Shown: positions 9,180 to 18,712, counted from the first letter of the stretch. The stretch: 64,000 nucleotides of DNA from an uncultured Clostridia bacterium (GCA_944363505.1 CALVUD010000001.1:211633-275632); one strand, 5' to 3'. The notes: generated from the letters alone by a model not told the origin. Program-made: numbers and translations.

Positions 9180-9833
9180 ATGGACTTTTCCGATTTCTTC
9201 CCCGTGTGGAACGACCTGAAAGAAACCGAACGCCGGCTGCTTACGTCGGCGGCTACCGAACTCAATGTCTTTAAAGGCGCCGTCATTTCCGACGGCAAGG
9301 ACGCGTGTAGCGGGATCATGCTGATAGAATCCGGACAGATACGCGCCTATACGACTTCGCCCGAAGGCAAGGAAATAACCCTTTACCGTCTGTTGGAGCG
9401 CGATATTTGCCTGTTTTCGGCTTCTTGCATGATGAACGGAATCAATTTTGACGTTACCCTTGCCGCCGAAAAAGACTGCAGGGTCATTCTGATCCCGTCT
9501 GACGCGTATAAACACGTCATGAGCGAATCGGCGCCTCTTGCCAACTTCACCAACGAAGTTCTGGCAAGCCGTTTTTCCGACGTGATGTGGCTGATAGAAC
9601 AGATCATGTGGAAAAGTTTCGACAAACGCCTCGCCGCTTTCCTGACGGAAGAATCCGCAATCGAGGAAAGCGATACTTTGCACATTACTCACGAAATTAT
9701 CGGAAACCACCTCGGAAGCCCCAGGGAAGTCGTAACCCGGATGCTGAAATATTTTGCCGCCGAAGGACTTGTGGAACTCGCGCGCGGCAGTATCCGCATA
9801 ACTGATCCCAAACGACTGAGCGCGTTGAGTTAA
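9180..9833 (+). CDS. Crp/Fnr-family transcription regulator
   Basis: This 217-residue protein has an N-terminal cyclic-nucleotide-type beta-roll (~15-120, with GIMLIESGQIRAY and GKEITLYRL) and a C-terminal winged helix-turn-helix (~155-215). The recognition helix reads SPREVVTRML. Its R-E-x-x-x-R pattern matches the residues by which E. coli CRP contacts TGTGA, and differs from the E-x-x-S-R pattern of FNR. No N-terminal FNR-style four-cysteine cluster is seen; only scattered cysteines occur (around residues 42, 79, 83 and 100). It lies between two minus-strand redox units, rubredoxin/rubrerythrin and trxA. Both have a TGTGA-containing palindrome at the same promoter position, so these are its probable targets. 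The signal sensed is unknown; redox or oxygen is a guess from context. Confidence 0.88.
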   Translation: MDFSDFFPVWNDLKETERRLLTSAATELNVFKGAVISDGKDACSGIMLIESGQIRAYTTSPEGKEITLYRLLERDICLFSASCMMNGINFDVTLAAEKDCRVILIPSDAYKHVMSESAPLANFTNEVLASRFSDVMWLIEQIMWKSFDKRLAAFLTEESAIEESDTLHITHEIIGNHLGSPREVVTRMLKYFAAEGLVELARGSIRITDPKRLSALS

Positions 9834-9862
9834 CGCGCCTGTCTCGGAATACGCTTATTCGC

Positions 9863-10174
9863 TCATTCGTTCAACAGCGCCAGAATATCGCTTTTGGGAC
9901 GTACTCCGACCACTCCGTTCACCACCTCGCCGCGGTTTACGAGCATTATGGTGGGGATACTCATTATTTTGAATGCGGAAGCGAGTTCGGATTCCTCGTC
10001 GATGTTTATCTTGCCCACCTTAACGTCGTTAAGTTCCTCTGCAACCGCGTCGATCACGGGAGCCATCATACGGCAGGGTCCGCACCAACTTGCCCAGAAA
10101 TCGATCAATACGGGCTTGTCCGAATCCAATACTTCCGATTTGAAATTTTCTTTTGTTATCGTTATTACCGACAT
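9863..10174 (-). CDS. trxA: thioredoxin
   Basis: A 103-residue single-domain thioredoxin that reduces protein disulfides in the cytosol. The active site is WCGPC at ~30-34, within FWASWCGPCRMM. The cis-proline loop is SIPTIMLV and the C-terminal glycine-containing strand is also typical. Length and start are standard, with AGAGGTG before the ATG. It has its own promoter with a Crp-like site and no thioredoxin reductase next to it. It is convergent with the Crp/Fnr gene, only 29 bases apart; a small GCGCGTT/AACGCGC hairpin (9820-9838) lies at that junction without a T-run. Confidence 0.95.
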   Translation of the reverse strand: MSVITITKENFKSEVLDSDKPVLIDFWASWCGPCRMMAPVIDAVAEELNDVKVGKINIDEESELASAFKIMSIPTIMLVNRGEVVNGVVGVRPKSDILALLNE

Positions 10175-10200
10175 CGTTCACCTCTTGTCCGTTTTGTTTA

Positions 10201-10244
10201 AGTATAGTATTCCCGAAAAATTTTTTCCGTAACTAAATCACAAA
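10201..10244 (-). promoter_or_regulatory. trxA promoter with Crp/Fnr-type operator
   Basis: The -10 box is TATACT (10206-10201), with no good -35 box. CCGTAACTAAATCACAAA (10227-10244) matches the rubredoxin-operon site at 15 of 18 positions, and its centre is again 34 bases from the edge of the -10 box. Confidence 0.6.
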
Positions 10245-10310
10245 ACGTTTCGGTGCTTATGTTTTCCCGAGTTAATGGCCGACGGAAATGCCTTTCGTTA
10301 CAAACGTCAT

Positions 10311-11018
10311 AATAAATATCCACCCGCCAAGCGGGTGGTTTTTCATTTTCGGGTATAACCCTAATCTTTACTGGCGGGGCACAAGTGCCCTTATATTGAC
10401 CTGCCAGTCATGCATTTGTTACCTACTTACCCGTAAACGGGTCCCGTGGGTCAAATATACTTAATTGGTCTGCTTCTTTATCATACTTCAGCTGATTTGC
10501 TATGTATTCCTTTATCGCCTGTCCGTTTTTACCCACGGTATCTACGTAATATCCCTTACACCAAAATTCGCGGTTGCGGTACGCAAATTTCATGTTCCCC
10601 CATTTCTGGAATATCATCAAGCTACTTTTCCCTTTCAAATACCCCATAAATCCCGCAACGCTCATTTTGGGCGGGATGCTTACATACATGTGTATATGAT
10701 CCGGACATACTTCTCCCTCTATTATCTCTGCCCCTTTCCATTGGCACAATTTCCTTAGTATTTCTCGTATCTCTAATCTTTTCTCTTCAAAAAATACTTT
10801 TCGTCTGTATTTAGGGGCGAACACTATGTGATATTTGCAATTCCATTTTGTATGTGCTAAACTGTTTACGATGTTATCTTGCTCTTGCATTATGATATCC
10901 TCCGATTGTGTATTTGGCGACTGGCAGGTCTTCTTCTATTATACACAATCGGAGTTTTTTTGTCTGCCTCATCGGCTTAGCCTTTTTTGAACCCCGCGAC
11001 TATCGCGGGGTTTTCGTT
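10311..11018 (-). mobile_element. IS200-type insertion sequence, copy 1 (708 bp)
   Basis: The boundaries come from comparison with the second copy at 19344-20051; identity is near complete from 10311 to 11018 and stops outside. The transposase-upstream end carries a 10-bp hairpin (AACCCCGCGA/TCGCGGGGTT, loop TAG) and the other end an 8-bp hairpin (CCACCCGC/GCGGGTGG, loop TTG), as in single-stranded-DNA IS200/IS605 elements. A 14-bp stem (10900-10913 with 10941-10954) holds the tnpA ribosome site, which matches the known IS200 habit of hiding that site. There is no tnpB and no inverted terminal repeat or target duplication, as expected. It lies directly after the terminator of the giant lipoprotein gene. 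Confidence 0.88.
10423..10890 (-). CDS. tnpA: IS200-family Y1 HUH transposase, copy 1
   Basis: This 155-residue TnpA is full length for the IS200 type. HUH-motif residues are visible in DHIHMYVSIPPK (~64-75). The catalytic tyrosine is probably in KGYYVDTVGKNGQ (~115-127). CGGAGG precedes the ATG but is locked in a strong stem, so expression should be low. The protein differs from copy 2 by one residue (Val against Leu in NI-V/L-NSLAH). The frame is intact, so the element may still be active. Confidence 0.93.
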   Translation of the reverse strand: MQEQDNIVNSLAHTKWNCKYHIVFAPKYRRKVFFEEKRLEIREILRKLCQWKGAEIIEGEVCPDHIHMYVSIPPKMSVAGFMGYLKGKSSLMIFQKWGNMKFAYRNREFWCKGYYVDTVGKNGQAIKEYIANQLKYDKEADQLSIFDPRDPFTGK

Positions 11019-11019
11019 T

Positions 11020-11052
11020 CACAATAAAGCCCGCGCGGGGCGGGCTTTATGT
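11020..11052 (-). terminator. terminator of the giant lipoprotein gene
   Basis: ATAAAGCCCG (11024-11033) pairs with CGGGCTTTAT (11041-11050). The downstream run on the minus strand is TTTATTG, so it is moderate. IS200 copy 1 begins almost at once after it. Confidence 0.7.
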
Positions 11053-11066
11053 CGGAATAACGACTG

Positions 11067-14000
11067 TTATTGTCCTATCGAGGACGGAGAGGAGTGGTAC
11101 GTCACGCCGTTTATCGGAGTGATTATTCCGGTAACGGAGTCGTAGCTGAACACCGTCCACAGCGTGCCGGGGTCGTCCGGGACGTAAGCGACATAAGCGG
11201 CAACGGAAGAATTCCCGAGGTAGACTTCTACTTTCGCGCCGGAATTGGCAAGCGAAGTGCTGTTCGAGGAAGTTCTGTTGGTATAATCATGCACATAGAA
11301 GGTATAAACTCCTTCTTCCATCACGTAGACGGTAGTAGTTTCGGGTCCGTAGCTGGTGGTGTCGTCGAGGTCGAGATCCGCCATCAATTGCCCGTCGCGG
11401 TAGTAGGTCTTATCGGAGTAATAGGTATGCGCATGGGTTCCGTCCGCCAAATCGATATCCAGGTGGGAATCCAGGTCTCTGGGATACACTCCCCACGTCA
11501 ATACGATCCTTATGGATTCCACGTCCAATTGCCTGTTGTTGGTGACGTAACCGTTTTGGTTATCGATAAGCTTGTCGGAAAGTATTTTGATGACGATGCT
11601 TCCGTCGTTATATCTAAGGTTTTCATCGGAAAGCCTCCTGTTATCGCGAATGGCTATGGTATAGTTTCCGGGTTCCAGGTCGGGGGTCACATACCTTCCG
11701 TTTTCGCCCGAAGTCAAAGTCGCTATGATCGTACCGGATGTAATATTGACGCCTTTATAAATATCCAACGTCAATCCTCCGACGCCGTAACCGGTCACCG
11801 AATCGATGATCTTGCCGGCGGCGTTGCCGTCGGTGATATTGGTGCCGGGAATGGCTTCCAAGACTATATTCCGGATGTTATTTTGATACATATATACGTT
11901 GAATTGTTGGGTCACCGTACGATACCCTTCCTTCGAAACCGTTATCATATATCTTCCGACAGTCAGACCGTTGAAGGAATACTCCCCGTCTGCGTCCGTC
12001 AACGCGGTATAGGTGAACGCGTTGGTGGAACTTAACCTCGTTATCGTGACCGTAGCCCCCTCCAGCGGCGCGTTGTTGCCGAAATCGTTGTCGTCGTCCG
12101 CAACGGAAACCTTTCCGGTCAATGTATTTACGGCGTCAAGGTCGATAACGATGCGATAGAACATGTTGGAATCGACAAACACTTCCTTTATAACGGTAAT
12201 ATACCCTTCCTTTGAAACCGTCAGGGTGTATTCCCCTTCGGGGACGTCTTCGAATCCGAATGCGCCGTCCGCGCCGGACACCGCTTCGAACACTCCGTTT
12301 TCGCCTTCCAATACAATGCTCGCGCCCTCTATCATGGCGTTGTCGGCGTCGTTTTCGGTGGCGTCCGATTCAATGACTTCGCCGGCGACTTCGTATTCCG
12401 CAAGTTCGGGACGGAAAATTATCTCGTAATCGCCGCAATTATAATCCCAATTCGAACCCTTTTCCACACTAAGCCAATCTTTCTCGGTACCGTTATAGTA
12501 GATATACTTCAATTTCGAATCGGGTGAAGAGCTGTGTGCAAACGCATAACTTCCTATCTTCGTCACCGTCGACGGAATCGTCACGCTTTCCAGCCTATAC
12601 ATGCTGTAAAACGCATAATCGCCTATTTCCGTTACACCCTCTTCGATGACCACTTGTTTTACCCTTTCGGCGTTATAGAAGGCATAATTACCTATCCTTT
12701 CTACGGTACCCGGGATATTCAATTCAAAGACTATCTCGCCGTTCAACCACAACACACCGCCGTAATATAACGGATTGGAATCATCGTCCCCGAACTCGAT
12801 ATTGCACCATGCCTCTGTATCGGTGATATATACATTCTTGGCGCTTGTGCCGGAGAACGCAGAACTTCCGATACTTGTGACCCCGGCGGGGAGTTCTATC
12901 GAAGTCAGGCTGCTGCAGCCGGAGAACGCATTCCATCCGATACTAGCCAACTGACTTCCTTCGGCAAAGGTAACGCTTTCAAGATTGCTGCAATACCAGA
13001 ACGCAGAGCCTCCGATACTTGTGACCCCGGAATGGATGGTTATAGATGTCAAGCTTGTGAAACCTCTTAATTGATAATCGCCTATTGTTATAATACTTGC
13101 GGGTACTACCACTTCGGTCACTAACTCTCCGTCGATATATAAATCGGCACCGTTACTTAACGGATTGGAATCATAGTCAAACTGCATATCAAACCAATTA
13201 TCTATGCTGCCGGCGTAATATACCGTATCCAGATTGCTGCATCCGGAGAACGCATATCCTCTGATACTTGTGACCCCGGCGGGGATCTCTATCGATTTAA
13301 GGCTGATACAATCCCGGAACGCATCTCTTCCGATACTAGTCAATTGACTTTCTTTGGCAAATGTGACGCTTTCAAGATTGCTGCAATACCGGAACGCTTC
13401 GCTTCCGATACTAGTGACCCCTGCGGGGATCTCTATCGTGGTCAGGCTGCTGCATCCGTAGAACACATTCCATCCGATACTAGCCAACTGACTTCCTTCG
13501 GCAAAGGTAACGCTTTCAAGATTGCTGCATCCGTAGAACAAAGAGCCTCCGATACTTGTGACCCCCGCGGGGATCTCTATCGACTGAAGGCTGCTGCATC
13601 TGATGAATGCATAGTCTCCGATACTAGTTAACTGACTTCCTTCGGCAAATGTTACTTCTTCAAGATTGTTGCATCCGTAGAACGCAGAGTCTTCGATACT
13701 TGTGACCCCTGCGGGGATCTCTATCGATGTCAGACTGCTGCATCCGTAGAACGCAGAGCTTCCGATACTAGTCAATTGACTTCCTTCGGCAAAGGTTACG
13801 CTTTCAAGATTACTGCATCCGGAGAATACACCAGACTCATAACCGCCATCCGGTAACTCGCTCACCCCTGCGGGGATCTCTATCGATGTCAGGCTGCTGC
13901 AGCCCCGGAACGCCATTTCTCCGATATTGGTCAACTGACTTCCTTCGGCAAAGCTGACATCGGTAAGATTACTGCATCCGTAGAACGCATAATTTCCGAT

Positions 14001-17000
14001 ACTTGTGACCCCTGCGGGGATTGTAACGGAAATTATATCGGCATTACCATAGAAAGCATAATCCGCAATACTTGTCACGGTATCGGGAATGATTACAGCC
14101 GTCTCCGAACCGTTATAGCCGCGAAGCACTCCGCCGTCGATCGCAAAGCCATTCTCATCAAACGCAGCTTTCTGATCCTCCGGAGTATAGACCTTGGCGG
14201 CGTGGTAAGCCACATTGCCGTATAAGTTGCTTCCCGCAGTTATGTCCAAAGAGGAATTATTGTAAACTTCTTTCAGATTATAACAACCCGAAAATGCTGA
14301 ATTTCCTATCGCGGTCAAGCTTTCGGGCAATGTGACCGAAACTATATCATCTTTGAAAAAAGCATACTGTACTATTCGCGTGACGCCTTCGGGTATAACT
14401 ATATCCTTCTCGCTTCCGAGATAGCCTAGAAGCAACACTTCCTCGCCATTAGTGTATGTCACATAGCCGTTTTCATCTTTTACATTGGCAAGGTTATCTT
14501 CGGTCAACACCACTTCGGCATAATATGCGACATAGCCAAAATCGCTGCTTCCCGCCGTTATCTCTAAATCGGAATAATTGTAGACGATGGTGAGATAATA
14601 TCCGGAGAACGCAGAGCCTCCGATACTTGTGACCCCGGCGGGGATCTCTATCGATGTCAGGCTGCTGCATCCGTTGAACGCATAACTTCCGATACTTATA
14701 ACCCCTGCGGGGATCTCTATCGAAGTCAGGCTGCTGCAATCCTCGAACGCAGAGCCTCCGATACTTGTGACCCCTGCGGGGATCTCTATCGCAGTCAGGC
14801 TGTTGCATCCAGAGAACGCATCCTCTCCGATACTAGTCAACTGGCTTCCTTCGGCAAAGGTAACGCTTTCAAGATCGCGGCATTCTAAGAACGCCTGGTC
14901 TCCGATACTTGTGACCCCTGCGGGAATATCTATCGATTTAAGGCTGCTGCAATCCCGGAACGCACCCTCTCCGATATCAGTCAACTGACTTCCTTCGGCA
15001 AAAGTGACGCTTTCAAGATTGCTGCATCCGTTGAACGCAGAGCCTCCGATACTTGTGACCCCCGCGGGGATCTCTATCGACTGAAGGCTGCTGCATCTGA
15101 TGAATGCATAGTCTCCGATACTAGTTAACTGACTTCCTTCGGCAAAGCTGACGCTTTCAAGGTTGCTGCAATCCTCGAACGCCCGGTCTCCGATACTTGT
15201 GACCCCTGCGGGAATCTCTATCGATGTCAGGCTGCTGCAAGCGTAGAACGCAGAGTATCCGATACTTGTCAATTGACTTCCATCGGCAAAGGTAACGCTT
15301 TCAAGATTGTTGCAATCCTCGAACGCATGGCTTCCGATGCTAGTGACTCCTGCGGGGATCTCTATCGATTTAAGGCTACTGCAATCCCGGAACGCATCCT
15401 CTCCTATACTGGTCAATTGACTTCCTTCGCCAAAGGTAACGCCGGTAAGATTGCTGCAATACTCGTACGCCCGGTCTCCGATACTTGTGACCCCTGCGGG
15501 GATCTCTATCGATGTCAGGCTGCTGCATCCGGAGAACGCAGAAAATCTGATACTTGTAACCCCTGCGGGGATCTCTATAGAAGTCAGGCTGCTGCAGCCG
15601 TTGAACGCAGAGCTTCCGATATCGGTCAACCGACTTCCTTCGGCAAAGGTGACGCTTGCAAGACTGCTGCAATCGGAGAATGCATATCCAATACTGATGA
15701 CCCCGGAATGGATGATTATCGAGGTTAAACTTGTGCAACCGGATAATTGATCGATAATTATCGTAATGCTTTCCGGGACTACTACTTCGGTCACTAATTC
15801 TCCGTCGATATATAAATCGGCACCGTTATATAACGGATTGGAACTACTATTTTCAAACTCAATATTAAACCAATTCTCGATGCTGCCGGCGTAATATACA
15901 GTATTCAGACTGCTGCAGCCGTAGAATGCATAGTATCCGATACTTGTGACCCCTGCGGAGATTGAAATCGAAGTTATATCGGTGCAGCCATAGAAGGCAT
16001 ATTCGCCGATTTCGCGGACGGGCAGACCGTTGAAGGCGTCGGGAATGACTATGTCGCCGGTGGCGGTGCCGACATCGGTGACGATGTAGTAGCTTTCATC
16101 GCCGCTAAGCGTAAATTCCAAGCCGTCGGAATAAAATTGTTCGCCGCACACCGTACACACGCCGTCGACGAAATTATGCCCGAGCTTCGGAACCTCGTTA
16201 TCGCGGTAGGAATAGCCGCAGGCGGAGCATGTATGTAAAGTATATCCCTCGGTAATGCAGGTAGGATCAACCACCGTTTCTGTATAACTGTGCCCGGCGG
16301 CGGGTATACCGATTTGGTTTTCGCGTATGGAATTGGCGCCTTCGGCATCCGAAAAATATTTTTCGCAAACATTGCAATACCAATAGGCAATGTTTCCGTC
16401 CTCGGTACAGGTAGCCGCTTTAAAAGGATGTTCCGTCATCATATGCCCCGCGGCAGGCAAAATTATATCGCCTTCGTCAATGACAATCGTGCATCCGGGA
16501 TCGGAGAAATATTTGTCGCAATCGGGACAATACCAATATTCGATATTGCCGTCGTTGGTGCAATCGGGTTCCACCCGCTCATAGTGCACAAAGGGATGAG
16601 AAGTCCACCTGGCGTACAACGTAAAGTCCACCGAAACGGTATTGTTATTCAGCCATTGCCCGTCGTTTATCGTAGTACCGGTAAACCAACCGCAAAATTG
16701 GAGTCCCGAACGGACGGGAATGGGTAACTGTTCTATGGCATTCCCGGAAAGTATCGTCGCGGTATAAGCGTCATATTCTCCGCCCACGAATGTCAGATCC
16801 AGGTAATCGTACCCTTCTATCACACCGCCTCTGGCTTCGAAAGTCACCGTAACGGGAACTGCGGGCGTAGCGTTCGTCACCGTAAGGGTAGTAGTTTCGC
16901 CGTCGGTGAAATATATGGTATATGTATCGACGTTCCCGTCGGAACCCGTCTTTTCTATTCTATCGATACCGACGCCGTCCGCTCCGTCGCTGCCGTCCGC

Positions 17001-18578
17001 TCCGTCAGCTCCGGCACTTCCGACCAACGAAGTCAGCCATTCTTCAAGACTACCTTCGAAACCGTTTTCGACGGCGAGTTCATACGCAGATTTTCCGTCG
17101 GCACCGGCTTCGCCGGTGGCTCCCGGCGCACCCGTCGCCCCAACCAGCGATTCCAGCCAATCATCCAAAGTGCCTTCGTATCCGTTTTCTACCGCCAATT
17201 CATACGCAGACTTGCCGTCCTCGCCATTGGCACCCGTTTCGCCGACCAACGACGCCAACCATTCTTCCACGGTACCTTGGTAGCCGTTTTCTACCGCCAG
17301 TTCATACGCCGACTTGCCGTTCGTCACGGTGAAAGTGGTGGTTTCACCGTTGGTGAAATATATTGTATAGGTGTCGACGTTTCCGTCGGAACCGGTCTTT
17401 TCTATTTTTTCGATACCGACTCCGTCCGCGCCGTCGCTGCCGTCCGCTCCGTCTGCTCCGGCACTTCCGACCAACGAAGTCAGCCATTCTTCAAGGCTCC
17501 CCTCGAAACCGTTTTCGACGGCGAGTTCATACGCAGATTTTCCGTCGGCACCGGCTTCGCCGGTGGCGCCCGGCGCACCCGTCGCCCCAACCAGCGATTC
17601 CAGCCAATCATCCAAAGTGCCTTCGTAGCCGTTTTCTACCGCCAATTCATACGCAGACTTGCCGTCCTCGCCATTGGCACCCGTTTCGCCGACCAGTGAC
17701 GCCAACCACTCTTCCAAAGTGCCTTGGTAGCCGTTCTCGACGGCAAGTTCGTATGCCGACTTTCCGTTCGTCACGGTGAAGGTCGTCGTACCGCCCTTGG
17801 TGTAATATATGGTGTATGTATCAACGTTGCCTTCGGAGGATGTCTTTTCGATTTTTTCGATACCGTTTCCGCCGAGAGAGTTCAACCAATCTTGAATAGT
17901 GCCGACAAACCCTAATCCGCAAGCAACGTCATATGCGCTGTCGCCCTTATCGCCTTTGTCGCCCTTATCGCCCGTTAAAGAAGCAAGCCAATCACCCAAC
18001 GTTCCTTTATATCCCAATTCGACGACCAAATCGTATGCCGATTTTCCGCTGTCGCCCTTTTCACCGCGCAGGGAATCCAGCCAATCCTTTTCGGTACCGG
18101 TATAACCGTACTTTTTGGCAAGCCCGTACGCCGAGTCGCCTTTGAAAAGTTTTACCAAATCTTCAAGGCTGCCGGTATAGCCCAAATCCTCGGCGTACGC
18201 GTATACGGCCTGAAAGTTTACGGTATTGGGGTTCTTTTCAAGATCCCAAAGTACCTCCGCATCTCCTTTTATCTCCAGCTCTATGCCCTGAACCTTTCCG
18301 GTGTAGATGACCGTTCCCACGGCGTCATAAAAGGAAATATCACCGTTCAGTTCGTCCCCTTCACCGGCGGTAAATCCGTACGTGCCGCGCTCTCCCATTG
18401 AGTTCAGCCATTGCCCGTCAAGACCAAGCTCCCACCAGCCCGAGGAGTCGTCCTTCATAAAATAGCTGCCGGCAACGCTTTTCACCTCTTCGACAGTGTC
18501 ATTGCACGCGGAAAGAATGCCTGCCACTAACAGAAGACAGAACACGATCGTTACAAGGAGCGAAAACTTCCTTTTCAT
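11067..18578 (-). CDS. giant collagen-like / BspA-type LRR surface lipoprotein
   Basis: A 2503-residue lipoprotein: signal peptide with lipobox LSAC (cleavage before ~Cys25). Residues ~150-620 carry repeats of the type KSAYELAVENGYEGT-xx-WLxSL mixed with collagen-like Gly-X-Y runs (GDKGDKGD, GATGAPGATGEAGADG). A Listeria-Bacteroides (Flg_new) repeat with CGWFTG and LYARW follows, then three GH..C..C zinc-ribbon-like segments (~690-820). About thirty BspA-type leucine-rich repeats (IPAGVTSIG-xx-AF-x-GCSSL) fill ~830-2010, often as ~46-residue pairs. Two or three CarboxypepD_reg/Cna-B-like domains (~2050-2380) come next, and a YfaP/DUF2135-like end domain (VLTWGVYPRDLDSHLD). GGAGGAG precedes the ATG. 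Binding to host or other surfaces is inferred from family. It is the only gene between the two IS200 copies. Confidence 0.92.
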   Translation of the reverse strand: MKRKFSLLVTIVFCLLLVAGILSACNDTVEEVKSVAGSYFMKDDSSGWWELGLDGQWLNSMGERGTYGFTAGEGDELNGDISFYDAVGTVIYTGKVQGIELEIKGDAEVLWDLEKNPNTVNFQAVYAYAEDLGYTGSLEDLVKLFKGDSAYGLAKKYGYTGTEKDWLDSLRGEKGDSGKSAYDLVVELGYKGTLGDWLASLTGDKGDKGDKGDSAYDVACGLGFVGTIQDWLNSLGGNGIEKIEKTSSEGNVDTYTIYYTKGGTTTFTVTNGKSAYELAVENGYQGTLEEWLASLVGETGANGEDGKSAYELAVENGYEGTLDDWLESLVGATGAPGATGEAGADGKSAYELAVENGFEGSLEEWLTSLVGSAGADGADGSDGADGVGIEKIEKTGSDGNVDTYTIYFTNGETTTFTVTNGKSAYELAVENGYQGTVEEWLASLVGETGANGEDGKSAYELAVENGYEGTLDDWLESLVGATGAPGATGEAGADGKSAYELAVENGFEGSLEEWLTSLVGSAGADGADGSDGADGVGIDRIEKTGSDGNVDTYTIYFTDGETTTLTVTNATPAVPVTVTFEARGGVIEGYDYLDLTFVGGEYDAYTATILSGNAIEQLPIPVRSGLQFCGWFTGTTINDGQWLNNNTVSVDFTLYARWTSHPFVHYERVEPDCTNDGNIEYWYCPDCDKYFSDPGCTIVIDEGDIILPAAGHMMTEHPFKAATCTEDGNIAYWYCNVCEKYFSDAEGANSIRENQIGIPAAGHSYTETVVDPTCITEGYTLHTCSACGYSYRDNEVPKLGHNFVDGVCTVCGEQFYSDGLEFTLSGDESYYIVTDVGTATGDIVIPDAFNGLPVREIGEYAFYGCTDITSISISAGVTSIGYYAFYGCSSLNTVYYAGSIENWFNIEFENSSSNPLYNGADLYIDGELVTEVVVPESITIIIDQLSGCTSLTSIIIHSGVISIGYAFSDCSSLASVTFAEGSRLTDIGSSAFNGCSSLTSIEIPAGVTSIRFSAFSGCSSLTSIEIPAGVTSIGDRAYEYCSNLTGVTFGEGSQLTSIGEDAFRDCSSLKSIEIPAGVTSIGSHAFEDCNNLESVTFADGSQLTSIGYSAFYACSSLTSIEIPAGVTSIGDRAFEDCSNLESVSFAEGSQLTSIGDYAFIRCSSLQSIEIPAGVTSIGGSAFNGCSNLESVTFAEGSQLTDIGEGAFRDCSSLKSIDIPAGVTSIGDQAFLECRDLESVTFAEGSQLTSIGEDAFSGCNSLTAIEIPAGVTSIGGSAFEDCSSLTSIEIPAGVISIGSYAFNGCSSLTSIEIPAGVTSIGGSAFSGYYLTIVYNYSDLEITAGSSDFGYVAYYAEVVLTEDNLANVKDENGYVTYTNGEEVLLLGYLGSEKDIVIPEGVTRIVQYAFFKDDIVSVTLPESLTAIGNSAFSGCYNLKEVYNNSSLDITAGSNLYGNVAYHAAKVYTPEDQKAAFDENGFAIDGGVLRGYNGSETAVIIPDTVTSIADYAFYGNADIISVTIPAGVTSIGNYAFYGCSNLTDVSFAEGSQLTNIGEMAFRGCSSLTSIEIPAGVSELPDGGYESGVFSGCSNLESVTFAEGSQLTSIGSSAFYGCSSLTSIEIPAGVTSIEDSAFYGCNNLEEVTFAEGSQLTSIGDYAFIRCSSLQSIEIPAGVTSIGGSLFYGCSNLESVTFAEGSQLASIGWNVFYGCSSLTTIEIPAGVTSIGSEAFRYCSNLESVTFAKESQLTSIGRDAFRDCISLKSIEIPAGVTSIRGYAFSGCSNLDTVYYAGSIDNWFDMQFDYDSNPLSNGADLYIDGELVTEVVVPASIITIGDYQLRGFTSLTSITIHSGVTSIGGSAFWYCSNLESVTFAEGSQLASIGWNAFSGCSSLTSIELPAGVTSIGSSAFSGTSAKNVYITDTEAWCNIEFGDDDSNPLYYGGVLWLNGEIVFELNIPGTVERIGNYAFYNAERVKQVVIEEGVTEIGDYAFYSMYRLESVTIPSTVTKIGSYAFAHSSSPDSKLKYIYYNGTEKDWLSVEKGSNWDYNCGDYEIIFRPELAEYEVAGEVIESDATENDADNAMIEGASIVLEGENGVFEAVSGADGAFGFEDVPEGEYTLTVSKEGYITVIKEVFVDSNMFYRIVIDLDAVNTLTGKVSVADDDNDFGNNAPLEGATVTITRLSSTNAFTYTALTDADGEYSFNGLTVGRYMITVSKEGYRTVTQQFNVYMYQNNIRNIVLEAIPGTNITDGNAAGKIIDSVTGYGVGGLTLDIYKGVNITSGTIIATLTSGENGRYVTPDLEPGNYTIAIRDNRRLSDENLRYNDGSIVIKILSDKLIDNQNGYVTNNRQLDVESIRIVLTWGVYPRDLDSHLDIDLADGTHAHTYYSDKTYYRDGQLMADLDLDDTTSYGPETTTVYVMEEGVYTFYVHDYTNRTSSNSTSLANSGAKVEVYLGNSSVAAYVAYVPDDPGTLWTVFSYDSVTGIITPINGVTYHSSPSSIGQ
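12840..15960 (-). repeat. coding array of BspA-type LRR repeats
   Basis: Phrases such as CTTCCTTCGGCAAAGG and CCTGCGGGGATCTCTATC recur every ~69 or ~138 bp, one or two LRR units each. The repeats are in frame and protein-coding, with non-repeat inserts near 13050-13230 and 14050-14600. Confidence 0.9.
16874..17767 (-). repeat. tandem duplication of 447 bp within the lipoprotein gene
   Basis: The blocks 16874-17320 and 17321-17767 are near-identical and exactly 447 bp (149 codons) apart. Each encodes three SAYELAVENG repeats, collagen-like linkers and a VDTYTIYFT strand. The frame is kept. Confidence 0.9.
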
Positions 18579-18672
18579 ACTCTCCTCCGATAAGGATAAT
18601 AAATATTTATGTCAAGGGGATTTAAAGAGTCGGTCGGAATAAGTAAGTTTCTCCCCCTACCATACCACAACG

Positions 18673-18702
18673 ATTACTCATCGAATACTTCGATTAAGTA
18701 AT
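18673..18702 (-). promoter_or_regulatory. hairpin at the 5' end of the lipoprotein mRNA
   Basis: ATTACT and AGTAAT, plus ATCGAA and TTCGAT, form an almost perfect 30-base inverted repeat that begins about four bases after the predicted start. It could protect the mRNA 5' end or be an operator. Confidence 0.5.
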
Positions 18703-18712
18703 TTCTGACAAT

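Noticed and set aside
9820..9838. GCGCGTT/AACGCGC hairpin as the crp/trxA terminator
   Set aside because: No T-run follows on either strand, so it is only mentioned.
12840..15960. Regular ~69/138-bp repeats that could suggest a CRISPR or satellite array
   Set aside because: The repeats are in frame, encode LRR units and have no unique spacers of constant length.
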